A stretch of 64,000 bases of DNA. Source: Chthoniobacter sp. (GTDB taxonomy: Bacteria > Verrucomicrobiota > Verrucomicrobiia > Chthoniobacterales > Chthoniobacteraceae). Positions within the stretch are counted from its first letter, which is position 1, and the number at the start of each line of letters is the position of its first letter. The position numbers were made by a program, and so were the translations under genes. The stretch lies in NCBI GenBank assembly GCA_021414005.1, contig JAIOPH010000035.1, forward strand, positions 62,001 to 126,000, given 5' to 3'. This document shows, one piece after another, positions 28,181-36,713 of this stretch. Under the pieces are notes generated by a model. The model made no database searches. It saw only the letters and a program-made list of their open reading frames with translations, and was not told the DNA's origin.

Positions 28181-29014
28181 ATGATGCCACCCGAGCCACC
28201 ACCCATCCCGACCACCCGCACCCGCCGCGCCCACGAGATCGACTACCAAATCCACGGCGACGACATGCAACTCATCGAGATCGAACTCGATCCCGGCGAG
28301 ACCGTCATCGCGGAAGCTGGCGCGATGTGTTTCATGGAGGAGCAGATCGAGTTCGAGACCAAGATGGGCGACGGCACCGCGCCGACGGGCGGATTTTTCG
28401 GCGCGCTGAAAAACATTGGCAAGCGCGTGCTCACCGGAGAGTCCATCTTCATGACGCACTTCTCGCATCGCGGCGGCGGCGGCAAAAGGAAGGTGGCCTT
28501 CGCCGCGCCTTATCCCGGCAAGATTATCGCCGTGGACCTCGCGCAAATCGGTGGCGAACTCATCTGCGAAAAGGACGCCTTTCTCTGCGCGGCGCTCGGC
28601 ACCTCCGTCGGCATCAGCTTCAACAAAAAACTCGGCGTCGGGCTCTTTGGTGGCGAGGGGTTCATCCTCCAGCGTCTCACGGGCGACGGCATGGTTTTCT
28701 TCCACGTCGGCGGCACTGTGATCCGGCGCGAGTTGAAAGGCGAAACCCTGCGCGTCGATACCGGCTGTCTCGCCGCCATGAGCCCCGGCATCCAGTATGA
28801 CATCCAGCGCGCAGGCAATCTGAAGTCGATGGTCTTTGGCGGCGAAGGCATGTTCCTCGCCACCCTGCGCGGCCACGGCACTGTTTGGCTGCAAAGCCTG
28901 CCCTTTTCCCGCATGGCCGACCGCATCCTCGCCAATGCCCCAGGCGGCGGTGGCAGCGCTACGGGCGAAGGCTCGGTCCTCGGCGGCCTCGGCCGTCTGC
29001 TCGATGGCGACTAA
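28181..29014 (+). CDS. AIM24/TIGR00266 family protein
   Basis: This 277-residue protein has the AIM24 signature: LDPGETVIAEAGAMCFME near the N-terminus, then GFFGALKNIGKRVLTGESIFMTHF, GGEGFILQRLTGDGMVFFHVGG and LRVDTGCLAAMSPGIQYDIQRAGNLKSMVFGGEGMFLATLRGHGTVWLQSLPF. These beta-rich proteins (related to mitochondrial AIM24) are probably membrane-associated trimers of unknown biochemical role. The start at the ATG at 28181 fits the family; a second ATG follows immediately. No signal peptide. Confidence 0.9.
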   Translation: MMPPEPPPIPTTRTRRAHEIDYQIHGDDMQLIEIELDPGETVIAEAGAMCFMEEQIEFETKMGDGTAPTGGFFGALKNIGKRVLTGESIFMTHFSHRGGGGKRKVAFAAPYPGKIIAVDLAQIGGELICEKDAFLCAALGTSVGISFNKKLGVGLFGGEGFILQRLTGDGMVFFHVGGTVIRRELKGETLRVDTGCLAAMSPGIQYDIQRAGNLKSMVFGGEGMFLATLRGHGTVWLQSLPFSRMADRILANAPGGGGSATGEGSVLGGLGRLLDGD

Positions 29015-29124
29015 CGAAGTTTTTCGCCCGACGCAGCGTGTGTGTCGTGGCGGCACAACCGGCCGTTTCCGGGCGGTTGACATTTTCCCCGCGAAGGCGC
29101 GAACTTCCGCCCTTCCCAAGCACC

Positions 29125-30771
29125 ATGCTCGGTTTTTTTGAAAGACAACGCCTCGTTAAAAAGGGGCTCGCCTCATCGAAGCAGCGCCGCCGCCGCACGG
29201 AGAGCGAGTTTTTGGACACGCTCGAACACGGTGTGGCGACCAAGGTGGCGGTGCTGTTGGCGTTCGTGGGCGGGTTGGGGCTGCTGGTGTATTCGGAAAC
29301 CAGGGCGCACCCGCTGCAAAACGTTGCCATCGCGGTGTTGATCTGCGTCACGGCGCTGGCGCAACTCTGGATCACGCATCCGAAAACCTTCGCGCAAAAC
29401 TCCCGCCTCACGCTGCTCGGGCTCATTTTTCTCCTCCACCTGACGCTGGTGAAAGTGGTGCTGCTGACCGGCGGCCACGCGCCCGGGGAGATCGTTGGAG
29501 CTCTGGCGCTCGGGCAGGAGCAGATGTGGCGGCTGGCGCTGCCGCTGGCTTTTGCGCCGCTCATGCTTTCGGTGCTGCTGGGGCGCTATCACGGGCTCTA
29601 CGCCGCGATCTACGCGAGCCTGTGGAGTGCGATCCTGGCGCGCGATATGGATTCGGTGGTGCTGGTGATGAGTCTGGTCTGCGGTTTTGTGGCGGTCTTT
29701 GTGACCTTGCGGGTGCGGCGCTGGACGCAACTCTTGCGGGCTGGTGTTTTCCTCGGGCTCACGACTTGGTTGCTGGCAGTGGTTTTCGGAATGATCGGGC
29801 CGGTTTTTGGCGAAGTGCCGGGCGGGGTGGTATGGCGGGCGCTCGGCTGGCAAAGCGCGGTGGCGGTGGGCAGCGGAGTGATGACGGCGCTGCTGGCGAT
29901 GCTGGTGCTGCCGGTTTTCCAAAGTGTGTTCCGCATCACCACGGACATCTCGTGGCTGGAGCTGAGCGACCTAAACCACCCGCTGCTGAAGCGCCTGACC
30001 ATCGAGGCGCCGGGGACGTATCACCACAGTCTCGTGGTGGCCAATCTCGCGGAGGCGGCGGCGGAGGCCATCGGCGCGAACGCCACGATGTGCCGCGTGT
30101 GCTCCTATTTTCACGACATCGGCAAGCTGGTGAAACCCGACTATTTCACCGAGAACATGCGGCGCGACCGCAACCCGCACGATGAACTCGCGCCGACGAT
30201 GAGCGCACTGGTCATCATCGCGCACGTCAAGGAGGGCGTGGATCTGGCGCTGAAGCATGGGCTGAATCAGGAGGTCATCGACGTAATCCAGCAGCATCAC
30301 GGCACGTCGCTGGTGTTTTACTTCCACCGCCGCGCGCTCCAGCAGCAGGAGGACGCGCGCGCGGGCGGCAAGATCATGAACATGCGGGAGGAGGATTTGC
30401 CGGAGGTGCGCGAGGAGAGCTTTCGCTATCCGGGGCCGCGCCCGCAAACGCGCGAGGGGGCCATCATCAGCATGGCGGACTCGATCGAAAGTGCGTCGCG
30501 CAGCCTGGAGCGCGTGACGCCGCACAAGATCGATCAGCTCATCGGCGACATCATCCGGTCGCGGCTCGTGGATGGGCAGCTCAAGGAGTGCGACCTGACG
30601 ATGCGCGAACTCGAAGAGGTGGCGGAGAGTTTCAAGCACACGCTGCAAAGCATGATGCACACGCGGGTGGCCTACCCCGGCGGACGCACTGAACGCCCCG
30701 AGCATAGCGAGCGGCGGGACACGCCGGTGCCGACGCCGCGCCCGAGCGTGCCGCCGGCCTCCGCTGCGTGA
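29125..30771 (+). CDS. pgpH: PgpH-like membrane HD-domain phosphohydrolase (short form)
   Basis: This 548-residue protein has about seven to eight membrane helices in residues 35-270, followed by an HD hydrolase domain: HPLLKRLTIEAPGTYHHSLVVANLAEAAAEAIGAN, then CSYFHDIGKLVKPDYFTEN (HD pair) and the PgpH-specific tail HKIDQLIGDIIRSRLVDGQLKECDLTMRELEEV. PgpH degrades cyclic di-AMP. Usual family members are about 700-800 residues and start with a large extracytoplasmic 7TMR-HDED sensor domain, which is absent here. The C-terminus is Pro/Arg-rich. It overlaps ybeY by 4 bases. Confidence 0.9.
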   Translation: MLGFFERQRLVKKGLASSKQRRRRTESEFLDTLEHGVATKVAVLLAFVGGLGLLVYSETRAHPLQNVAIAVLICVTALAQLWITHPKTFAQNSRLTLLGLIFLLHLTLVKVVLLTGGHAPGEIVGALALGQEQMWRLALPLAFAPLMLSVLLGRYHGLYAAIYASLWSAILARDMDSVVLVMSLVCGFVAVFVTLRVRRWTQLLRAGVFLGLTTWLLAVVFGMIGPVFGEVPGGVVWRALGWQSAVAVGSGVMTALLAMLVLPVFQSVFRITTDISWLELSDLNHPLLKRLTIEAPGTYHHSLVVANLAEAAAEAIGANATMCRVCSYFHDIGKLVKPDYFTENMRRDRNPHDELAPTMSALVIIAHVKEGVDLALKHGLNQEVIDVIQQHHGTSLVFYFHRRALQQQEDARAGGKIMNMREEDLPEVREESFRYPGPRPQTREGAIISMADSIESASRSLERVTPHKIDQLIGDIIRSRLVDGQLKECDLTMRELEEVAESFKHTLQSMMHTRVAYPGGRTERPEHSERRDTPVPTPRPSVPPASAA

Positions 30772-31208
30772 AGATTCATCTCGAAAACCGCCAGCGCGCG
30801 GTGCGGGTGAACGTCCCCTGGCTGCGGCGTTTCGCGGAGGTGGCCTTGGTAAAATGTGCGGGGTATTCCGCCGATGAGCGCTTCGCCCTGCGGGCGATTC
30901 CCGAGGTGGAAGTGGCCATCGTGTCGGATCGGGTGATCGCGCGGGTCCATCGCGATTTCATGGGCATTCCCGGCGCGACGGATGTCATCACTTTTGCCCA
31001 CGGCGAAATCGTGATGAGCGCGCCGACGGCGGTGAGCTATGCGCGGGAATTTGGCCATTCCACCGACGAGGAGCTGGCGCTTTACATCGTCCACGGCCTG
31101 CTCCACCTGAACGGCTACGAAGACGCCACTACGCGCGCGGCGGCCCGGATGCGCGGCGTGCAGGGGCGCCTGTTGCGGGCTTGCCTCAAGGCGGTCCCGG
31201 CGGCATAG
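30768..31208 (+). CDS. ybeY: Endoribonuclease YbeY (variant zinc site)
   Basis: This 146-residue protein has the YbeY fold: GIPGATDVITFAHGEI and YIVHGLLHLNGYEDATTRAAARM. YbeY normally binds zinc with three histidines in H-G-x-x-H-x-x-G-Y-D-H. Here His109 and His113 are present but the third position is Asp119 (GYED). The start is a GTG within a 4-base overlap with the PgpH-like gene. The gene order phoH-pgpH-ybeY strongly supports the assignment. The protein would act in 16S rRNA maturation and ribosome quality control. Confidence 0.9.
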   Translation: MKIHLENRQRAVRVNVPWLRRFAEVALVKCAGYSADERFALRAIPEVEVAIVSDRVIARVHRDFMGIPGATDVITFAHGEIVMSAPTAVSYAREFGHSTDEELALYIVHGLLHLNGYEDATTRAAARMRGVQGRLLRACLKAVPAA

Positions 31209-31219
31209 GTTAGCGCATT

Positions 31220-32314
31220 ATGCCTCCCCTCATGCGCTCCCTCTTTCCCGGTTTTCTCGCCGCCGCGGGTGCCCTGCGCTGTCTGGCCGTGGATGACGCG
31301 CCGCCGCTCGATATCACGCAAACTTTGCAAGATCTCAAAAAGCTCCGCGACCAGTCGGTGACCACGACCAAGACCAACAAGCAACGGCTGCTCCAGGAAG
31401 TGACTGCGGCAGCATCGAGCGGCGAGAGCGCCGCCGGGACCTGGGAGAAGGCGATCATGGCGACACGATTCGATGGTTTGACCAAGGAGCAGACGGCTTT
31501 CAAAGCGTGGCGTGATGGTGAGGGTGAGGTTTTTAAGGACGCGGTGGTGAAGCAGGCCGCGCGACTCTATTTCAACTGGCTTGGCCTCACGCTTCAGCGA
31601 TCCATGGGCACGCCGGTGAAGGATCTGCTGCCGGCTATCCTGAACCATGTGGGTGCGCTCGCGAATGACCGCGCGGCAATGGAAAAGCTGGAGGATGACA
31701 TCAAGCGCGAGGAGGAACTCAAGGATGGCAAACACGGATCGCAGGGGCCGAAATCCAACGACCGCGGCGTGCAGAAAATGCACGACGAGATTTTGCAAAA
31801 ATCCCTCGCCGGGAGCGTCTATGTGGAGTGGTTGAAAATCGGGGACTGGTTGACGGTCGAGGCGTGGGAGGAAGCACCGGGCAATTACGACGGCATCTTC
31901 GAGAAGATCATCCTGCCCGAGCTGCGTGTGCAGCGCGACGCCCGGGCTGTGGAATACTGGGATGGCCGCATCAAGCGCGAAACCGACAAGGCCAGCCGCT
32001 CGAAACTCGAATTTGCCCACGACAAATTCAACAGTCTGCGTTTTCCCGTCCTCCTCTGGCACCGCGCTTCGGAGATGGCCGCCGTCGGATTGAAGAATCG
32101 CGCGGCGGGGGAAATGCTCGCCATTGTCCGTAAATATCCGACCCATCCCAGCGCCGGTGAGTGGATGAGCAAGATCGAGACGCTGCTCAAGCCCCCGGCA
32201 CCTGCAGCCACCTCGTCGGCGGCACCGGCGGCTTCTTCCTCCGCGACTCCCGTGTCGGCCGCCAACCCCGCAGCACCGGTCGTTGCCCCGCCGGCGGTAG
32301 TGCCGCCGAAGTAG
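31220..32314 (+). CDS. Secreted helical protein of unknown function
   Basis: This 364-residue protein has an N-terminal export signal (SLFPGFLAAAGALRCLA) followed by a long helical, highly charged region without cysteines or membrane spans. Segments such as KLEDDIKREEELKDGK suggest short coiled coils. The last 45 residues are Ala/Pro/Ser-rich, like a flexible tail. The frame is well closed, and the ATG at 31220 or 31232 both give a signal peptide. I recognise no family. It lies 11 bases after ybeY and 15 before clpS, so it is probably in the same operon. Confidence 0.7.
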   Translation: MPPLMRSLFPGFLAAAGALRCLAVDDAPPLDITQTLQDLKKLRDQSVTTTKTNKQRLLQEVTAAASSGESAAGTWEKAIMATRFDGLTKEQTAFKAWRDGEGEVFKDAVVKQAARLYFNWLGLTLQRSMGTPVKDLLPAILNHVGALANDRAAMEKLEDDIKREEELKDGKHGSQGPKSNDRGVQKMHDEILQKSLAGSVYVEWLKIGDWLTVEAWEEAPGNYDGIFEKIILPELRVQRDARAVEYWDGRIKRETDKASRSKLEFAHDKFNSLRFPVLLWHRASEMAAVGLKNRAAGEMLAIVRKYPTHPSAGEWMSKIETLLKPPAPAATSSAAPAASSSATPVSAANPAAPVVAPPAVVPPK

Positions 32315-32329
32315 CCGCCCCTTCCTGCT

Positions 32330-32611
32330 GTGCCGGAAATTCTCGTCGAGCCGGAAATCCTTGAGGAGCAGCAAACCGATCTGCCGTGGAATGTGGTCGT
32401 CCACAATGATCCGGTGAACCTGATGAGCTACGTCACGCAGGTTTTCCAAAAGGTTTTCGAGTACTCCCGCGAACGCGCTGAGCGGCACATGCTGGAGGTC
32501 CACCGCCTCGGACGCTCCATCGTCTGGACGGGCTCCCGCGAGCGCGCCGAACTCTACGTGCAGCAGCTCCACGGCTGGCTGCTCCTCGCCACGCTCGAAA
32601 GGCCCGCCTGA
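32330..32611 (+). CDS. clpS: ClpS adaptor protein
   Basis: This 93-residue protein starts at a GTG. WNVVVHNDPVNLMSYVTQVFQKVF is the ClpS N-degron-binding signature (the N-D-x-x-N/T region), followed by AERHMLEVHRLGRSIVWTGSRERAELYVQQLHGWLL, which forms the ClpA/ClpC docking surface. ClpS delivers proteins with destabilising N-terminal residues to ClpAP/ClpCP. It is followed 4 bases later by a DUF2017 gene. Confidence 0.92.
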   Translation: MPEILVEPEILEEQQTDLPWNVVVHNDPVNLMSYVTQVFQKVFEYSRERAERHMLEVHRLGRSIVWTGSRERAELYVQQLHGWLLLATLERPA

Positions 32612-32615
32612 CCGC

Positions 32616-33122
32616 ATGCGCGTCCGTCATCTCGACGAGGCCCACCTCGAAGTCTCTGGCATCGGCTTTGTCGAGAGCGCGCTCCTGTGGCGGCTCGCCG
32701 CCGCCGCCGATCCCAGCGGCAACCCTGCCGCCGAGCAGCGTCTCGCCAGCAGCCCCACCGGCGGCGCGGAGCCGGGCCTCGAGGAGGACTGGAAAGAGCA
32801 TGTCCTCCCGGAGCTGAAGGTCCTGTTTTCCTCGGCGGTCGGAGTCGTCCGTCTCGACATCGTCCGCTCCTGGATCGCGCCCGGCACCGACGCCAGCCTG
32901 CGCATTCCCCTTCAGCATGTCGAAGCCTGGCTCCTCGCACTGAATCAAGCCCGGCTCGCCCTCGCGGCGCGCAACAACCTCACCGAAACCGAAATGGAGC
33001 AGCGTCCGCCCGACGACTTCCAGCCCGGCACCATCGCCCACTTGTTCGTGGATTTTTTCGGGCATCTCCAGGAACTCCTGCTCGAAGCGACTGGGGCCGC
33101 GGACGGTGAAGCGGAGGATTGA
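32616..33122 (+). CDS. DUF2017-like protein
   Basis: This 168-residue acidic cytoplasmic protein is rich in Leu, Ala and Glu: PELKVLFSSAVGVVRLDIVRSW, IPLQHVEAWLLALNQARLALAAR and FLHLQEL-like C-terminal helices. In Actinobacteria a DUF2017 protein is regularly encoded directly after ClpS, and the sequence here has the same features (V.RLDI, LNQARL). It is therefore assigned to that group by both pattern and position. The role is unknown but probably tied to ClpS-dependent proteolysis. Confidence 0.7.
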   Translation: MRVRHLDEAHLEVSGIGFVESALLWRLAAAADPSGNPAAEQRLASSPTGGAEPGLEEDWKEHVLPELKVLFSSAVGVVRLDIVRSWIAPGTDASLRIPLQHVEAWLLALNQARLALAARNNLTETEMEQRPPDDFQPGTIAHLFVDFFGHLQELLLEATGAADGEAED

Positions 33123-33156
33123 CGCCTTTCGACCCCCATCCTAAATCACGCCTCCT

Positions 33157-33864
33157 ATGAAACGCCTCATCCTTGCCACCCTGACCGCCTGCACCTTGGC
33201 CGCGCGCCTTTTTGCCGCGGATGCTCCGCTCAACGAACTCACCGCCGCGGAAAAGACTGCCGGTTGGAAACTGCTCTTTGACGGCAAGGATGCCAGCGCG
33301 TCGTGGCGCAACTACAAAAAGGAGACGATCTCCGACAAGTGGGTGGTCAAGGACGGGGAACTCTCGCTCATCGGCAAAGGCGGCGGAGACCTCATCACGA
33401 AGGAAAAGTTTGAGAGCTTCGAGTTTTCCCTCGACTGGAAGATCAGTGAAGGTGGGAACTCGGGCGTCATGTTCAAGGTGCAGGAACTCAATCAGCCGCC
33501 ATACTTCAGCGGGCCTGAGGCGCAGATTCAGGACAACGTGAAGGGCCACGACCCGCAGAAAGCCGGCTGGATGTACGGCCTTTATCCCGCCTCGGTGGAC
33601 ACCACGAAGCCGGCCGGCGAGTGGAATACATTTGTGCTCAAATGCCAGAAGACCCCGGAGGGCACTTTCAAATGCGAGCACACGATGAATGGGACGAAAT
33701 ACGTGGAATATGAGATTGGTTCGGCGGATTGGGCGGAGAAAGTGGCGAAGTCGAAATTCGCCAAGTGGGATGCGTTTGGCAAAGCGGAGAAAGGCCACAT
33801 CTGCCTGCAGGACCACGGCAACGTGGTGTCCTTCCGCAATATCAAGATCCGCGAGCTGAAGTAG
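33157..33864 (+). CDS. Secreted DUF1080 (3-keto-disaccharide hydrolase) family protein
   Basis: This 235-residue protein has a signal peptide (MKRLILATLTACTLAARLFA-AD) and a DUF1080 concanavalin-like jelly-roll: AGWKLLFDGKDASASWRNY, WVVKDGELSLIGKGGGDLITKEKFESFEFSLDWKISEGGNSGVMFKV, PEAQIQDN and a C-terminal VVSFRNIKIRELK. All are standard for this family, which is greatly expanded in Verrucomicrobia and Planctomycetes and includes 3-keto-glycoside hydrolases. It probably acts on plant or algal saccharides. Its last 23 bases overlap the convergent L,D-transpeptidase gene. Confidence 0.92.
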   Translation: MKRLILATLTACTLAARLFAADAPLNELTAAEKTAGWKLLFDGKDASASWRNYKKETISDKWVVKDGELSLIGKGGGDLITKEKFESFEFSLDWKISEGGNSGVMFKVQELNQPPYFSGPEAQIQDNVKGHDPQKAGWMYGLYPASVDTTKPAGEWNTFVLKCQKTPEGTFKCEHTMNGTKYVEYEIGSADWAEKVAKSKFAKWDAFGKAEKGHICLQDHGNVVSFRNIKIRELK

Positions 33865-34576
33865 CGGGCCAGCCCGCCGTCTCGGCCTGTGGAAGCTGCA
33901 CCAGCACGGGCGTGCGAGCCGCGTTGAGCCAGCGGGCGAGCGTCTTGAGATCGCATTCGCGCAGCACCGTGCAGCCTGCGGTGCCTGTCCGGCGCGGCGT
34001 CCAGAGATGGAGGAAAATGCACGAACCGGCACCGGGCACGTTGCAGGGATTGTGGGCGACGACGAGCCCGAGCGCATAGACCGGCAGCGTGCTCATGCGC
34101 TCTGAAGTGCGCCAGTCCGGCTGCGCAATTTTCGCCCGGTCCACTATGCGGTTGTAGTAGCGTGACGCCGGGTCGTCCACGGCCTCCAGCGTGGTCGAAA
34201 GCGGCGTCGCCGGCAGCCGCAGACCGATCATTTTCTCCGGTCTTCCGAAAGCTCCCGTGATGCGAAAAACCCCGGCGGGAGCCCGCCGGTCGCCTTCGCT
34301 CTTGCGCGGCTCCGCGGCGCGCGGCATTGGGTGCAGCCCGCGGCCCCACGCCAGCCCGCGTTCGCCGGTCAGCGCGCTCATGGCTTTTCCCACCGGCATC
34401 CACCGTGCCTCCGGTCCGCTGCGCTCGAACCGCTGCACCGTGGCCGCCGACGCCCGCCAGTCCGTCGTCGTCGCCCGCACCACTTGGCGGCACGAGCGCG
34501 GGAGCGCGCTTTCCACATCGGCAGCGGGTGCGGACATGGGCAGGACGAGAAAAATGAGCAGGGCAGGGAACCGCAT
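33842..34576 (-). CDS. Secreted L,D-transpeptidase-like (YkuD-fold) protein
   Basis: This 244-residue protein begins with a signal peptide (MRFPALLIFLVLPMSAPAAD). The catalytic region reads GAGSCIFLHLW followed after a short loop by GTAGCTVLRECDL, matching the His...S/T-x-GC-x-x-L pattern of the COG3786-type YkuD peptidases with the nucleophilic Cys. DRRAPAGVFRITGAFG is the substrate-side motif. It probably forms 3-3 cross-links or trims peptidoglycan. The start at 34576 was chosen for the signal peptide; the longer frame up to 35419 is a shadow. The 3' end overlaps the DUF1080 gene. Confidence 0.82.
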   Translation of the reverse strand: MRFPALLIFLVLPMSAPAADVESALPRSCRQVVRATTTDWRASAATVQRFERSGPEARWMPVGKAMSALTGERGLAWGRGLHPMPRAAEPRKSEGDRRAPAGVFRITGAFGRPEKMIGLRLPATPLSTTLEAVDDPASRYYNRIVDRAKIAQPDWRTSERMSTLPVYALGLVVAHNPCNVPGAGSCIFLHLWTPRRTGTAGCTVLRECDLKTLARWLNAARTPVLVQLPQAETAGWPATSARGS

Positions 34577-34662
34577 GGCGGATTGGTAGCAGGACCTCCA
34601 CGGAATTCTCAGCCCAATATCCGCATTGGCGATGAAACTACGCGCCGCCGCCAAAGAAACTC

Positions 34663-34690
34663 TTGCACGCGTTTCCGCGCCTGCTACACG
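34663..34690 (+). promoter_or_regulatory. Possible promoter of the tRNA-Leu gene
   Basis: TTGCAC at 34663 and TACACG at 34685 are separated by 16 bases and end 17 bases before the mature tRNA 5' end. The spacing is right for a sigma-70 type promoter but both hexamers match the consensus only partly. Confidence 0.3.
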
Positions 34691-34707
34691 TTTGCCCCTC
34701 GCAAAAA

Positions 34708-34788
34708 GCTCGGGTGGTGAAATGGCAGACACGTACGTTTGAGGGGCGTATGCCGCAAGGCGTGGGGGTTCAAGTCCCCCCCCGAGCA
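34708..34788 (+). tRNA. tRNA-Leu (anticodon GAG)
   Basis: The acceptor stem GCTCGGG/CCCGAGC (34708-34714 with 34781-34787) closes perfectly. The anticodon stem TACGT/GCGTA carries the loop TTGAGGG with anticodon GAG at 34741-34743, reading CUC and CUU. A long variable arm GCC-GCAA-GGC identifies a class II tRNA. The T arm is GGGGG-TTCAAGT-CCCCC. The discriminator base is A, as expected for tRNA-Leu. The 3' CCA is not encoded, so a CCA-adding enzyme must supply it. Confidence 0.95.
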
Positions 34789-34813
34789 CTTCTTTCCGCG
34801 AGAGCCACCGCCG

Positions 34814-35506
34814 ATGACCGTTCACTCGCTCGAACACCAATCTTACGAAGGCCCCGGCAGGATCGCCGACTGGGCGGCGGCCCGAGGGCACACGCTCGCC
34901 CGCACTGCGCTCTATGCGAGCGAGGCGCTGCCGGCGCTCGCCGCTTTCGACCTCCTCGTCGTCATGGGCGGCTCGATGAACATCTACGAGCACCGTGTCC
35001 ATCCGTGGCTGGTCGCGGAGAAGGCGTTCCTCGCCGAAGCCGTCGCGGCAGGTAAGCCGGTGCTCGGCATTTGTCTCGGCGCACAGCTTCTCGCCGATCT
35101 GCTCGGTGGAAAAGTGGTCCAGAATCCCGAGAAGGAAATCGGCTGGTGGCCCGTGCGCGTCTTCGACCGGCGTCCGCCGTTCAACGCGTTTCCCGAGCGC
35201 CTCACCGTGATGCACTGGCACGGCGACACTTTCACCCTGCCGCCCGGTGCGCGCCGCGTGGCAGAAAGCGACGGCTGCGTGCAGCAGGCGTTCGTCCACG
35301 GCGACCGCGTGGTCGGCCTGCAATTCCATCTCGAACAAGGCCCCGTGAATGTCACCGACCTCGCTACCGCCTGTGCGGCCGAGCTGGTGCCCGCGCGCTA
35401 CGTTCAGACGCGCGCCCAACTCGCGACCCTCCAGCCCGACCTCGCGCCTGGCGATACCGCCCTCTTTGGCCTGCTCGACGCACTCATTCTACATCAAGCG
35501 CCGTAG
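34814..35506 (+). CDS. Class I glutamine amidotransferase-like protein
   Basis: This 230-residue protein has the triad Cys-nucleophile elbow VLGICLGAQLLADLLGG, with GG-x-x-N/S-x-Y upstream (MGGSMNIYEH). The C-terminal part, with MHWHGDTFTLPPGA and VVGLQFHLE, supplies His and Glu. Proteins of this class stand alone rather than fused to a synthetase and often act as gamma-glutamyl hydrolases or on unknown substrates. The ATG at 34814, just after the tRNA, gives the correct start. Confidence 0.88.
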   Translation: MTVHSLEHQSYEGPGRIADWAAARGHTLARTALYASEALPALAAFDLLVVMGGSMNIYEHRVHPWLVAEKAFLAEAVAAGKPVLGICLGAQLLADLLGGKVVQNPEKEIGWWPVRVFDRRPPFNAFPERLTVMHWHGDTFTLPPGARRVAESDGCVQQAFVHGDRVVGLQFHLEQGPVNVTDLATACAAELVPARYVQTRAQLATLQPDLAPGDTALFGLLDALILHQAP

Positions 35507-35530
35507 CCGATTCGGCCCGACTGCAGCCGC

Positions 35531-36547
35531 TTATTTCGCGTCCGGGTTGGCCTCCGCGCTACCTGATGCGAGGCCGAGCGCCCACTTGATGCCCCCGAGG
35601 ATGTGCGCTTGGTATTGCTTGCTGATTTCCACGGAGTTCTTCCGATCTTTCACGGCATCGGTGTCATCCCACAAATCTTCGCGGTGTCCGAGCGAGGTGT
35701 AGAAAACGTGACCCTTGCCCGCCAGGCGGCACCACGAGACCGGCGCATAGCCGAGCTTGTTCGGATCCTGCGGATGATGGCGCAGGTACCAGAGCGCCCG
35801 GATCTTCGCCCGGTCATGGCTGCCGTCCTTGAACTCATACATTTCCTCCTGGGTCAGATTCCACGTTTCGCCGATTGCGCCATTTGCCGGGTGCGTCTTG
35901 TCGCCAGCGATGAGGTCCGCCGGCACTTGGCGGCCGTGCCCCTTAAATTCCGCCTGCAGCATCCCGAGGTAGCCGGGGAAACCGTGGAAGGTGTCGCCCG
36001 CACTGTGCATGCCGCAGAACCCGTGGCCGCTTTCCACCCACTTGATGAAACCGTCGCGGTCGGGCAGGGGAAGGTCGCCGGTGGTATTGGCGAAAATTAC
36101 CGCGTCAATTTTTTGGGCCACGAGATTTTCCGGGCTGAGCTTCGCCATGCTCGCCTTCATCTCCGCATCCCATTGGGCCTTTGACTCCTTGGCTTTTTTG
36201 TCGAGATCCGCCCACTTGGCCGTGTCGGCCTCAAATTTTTTGATCTCCTCCGCATGCTTGGCCTTGGCCGCGTCATCGGCATCGGCGGCGAGATCGGCGG
36301 GTTTTTTCGGGGCCGCGGGCGATTTCGTAATTTGCGTCGTGGGCTGCTGGGCCATGTCCACAACGGTGTAGGCTTTCGATTCTTCCCCGAGCTTTTTGAG
36401 GGTTTTCTCCGCAAACGGAATCGACCCATGACGGAAGCCGGTGGTTACGGTGCAAACGATAACGCGCTTTGGCTCGACCGCGGAAACAGACAGCAACGGC
36501 GTGAGCGTGAGGGCGAGGACCGACAACGTGAGAAGAATTTTTTTCAT
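35531..36547 (-). CDS. Secreted ThuA-domain protein
   Basis: This 338-residue protein has a signal peptide (MKKILLTLSVLALTLTPLLSVSA). ThuA (trehalose-utilisation) motifs are present: VIVCTVTTGFRHGSIPFAEKTL, FANTTGDLPLPDRDGFIKWVESGHGFCGMHSAGDTFHGFPGY and GKGHVFYTSLGHREDLWDD. A charged, lysine-rich helical insert (about residues 70-130) splits the N-terminal part. ThuA proteins have a glutamine-amidotransferase-like fold and are linked to sugar oxidation in Verrucomicrobia and Planctomycetes, often with DUF1080 proteins such as the one at 33157. Confidence 0.9.
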   Translation of the reverse strand: MKKILLTLSVLALTLTPLLSVSAVEPKRVIVCTVTTGFRHGSIPFAEKTLKKLGEESKAYTVVDMAQQPTTQITKSPAAPKKPADLAADADDAAKAKHAEEIKKFEADTAKWADLDKKAKESKAQWDAEMKASMAKLSPENLVAQKIDAVIFANTTGDLPLPDRDGFIKWVESGHGFCGMHSAGDTFHGFPGYLGMLQAEFKGHGRQVPADLIAGDKTHPANGAIGETWNLTQEEMYEFKDGSHDRAKIRALWYLRHHPQDPNKLGYAPVSWCRLAGKGHVFYTSLGHREDLWDDTDAVKDRKNSVEISKQYQAHILGGIKWALGLASGSAEANPDAK

Positions 36548-36713
36548 AATGAGTGGGGCGAGGATGCGTGACGAAAAACGCCGGATGGCGAGTTCCTATC
36601 TTCAACCGGCGGCGGGGGCAATGCTTAGACGGTCTCCGATGCGCCGCCGAATATTGCGTTGGTCGTGGGCAATCGGCTTGCACGCGAGGGTGCCCGCTGG
36701 CCACGTTCTGGGA

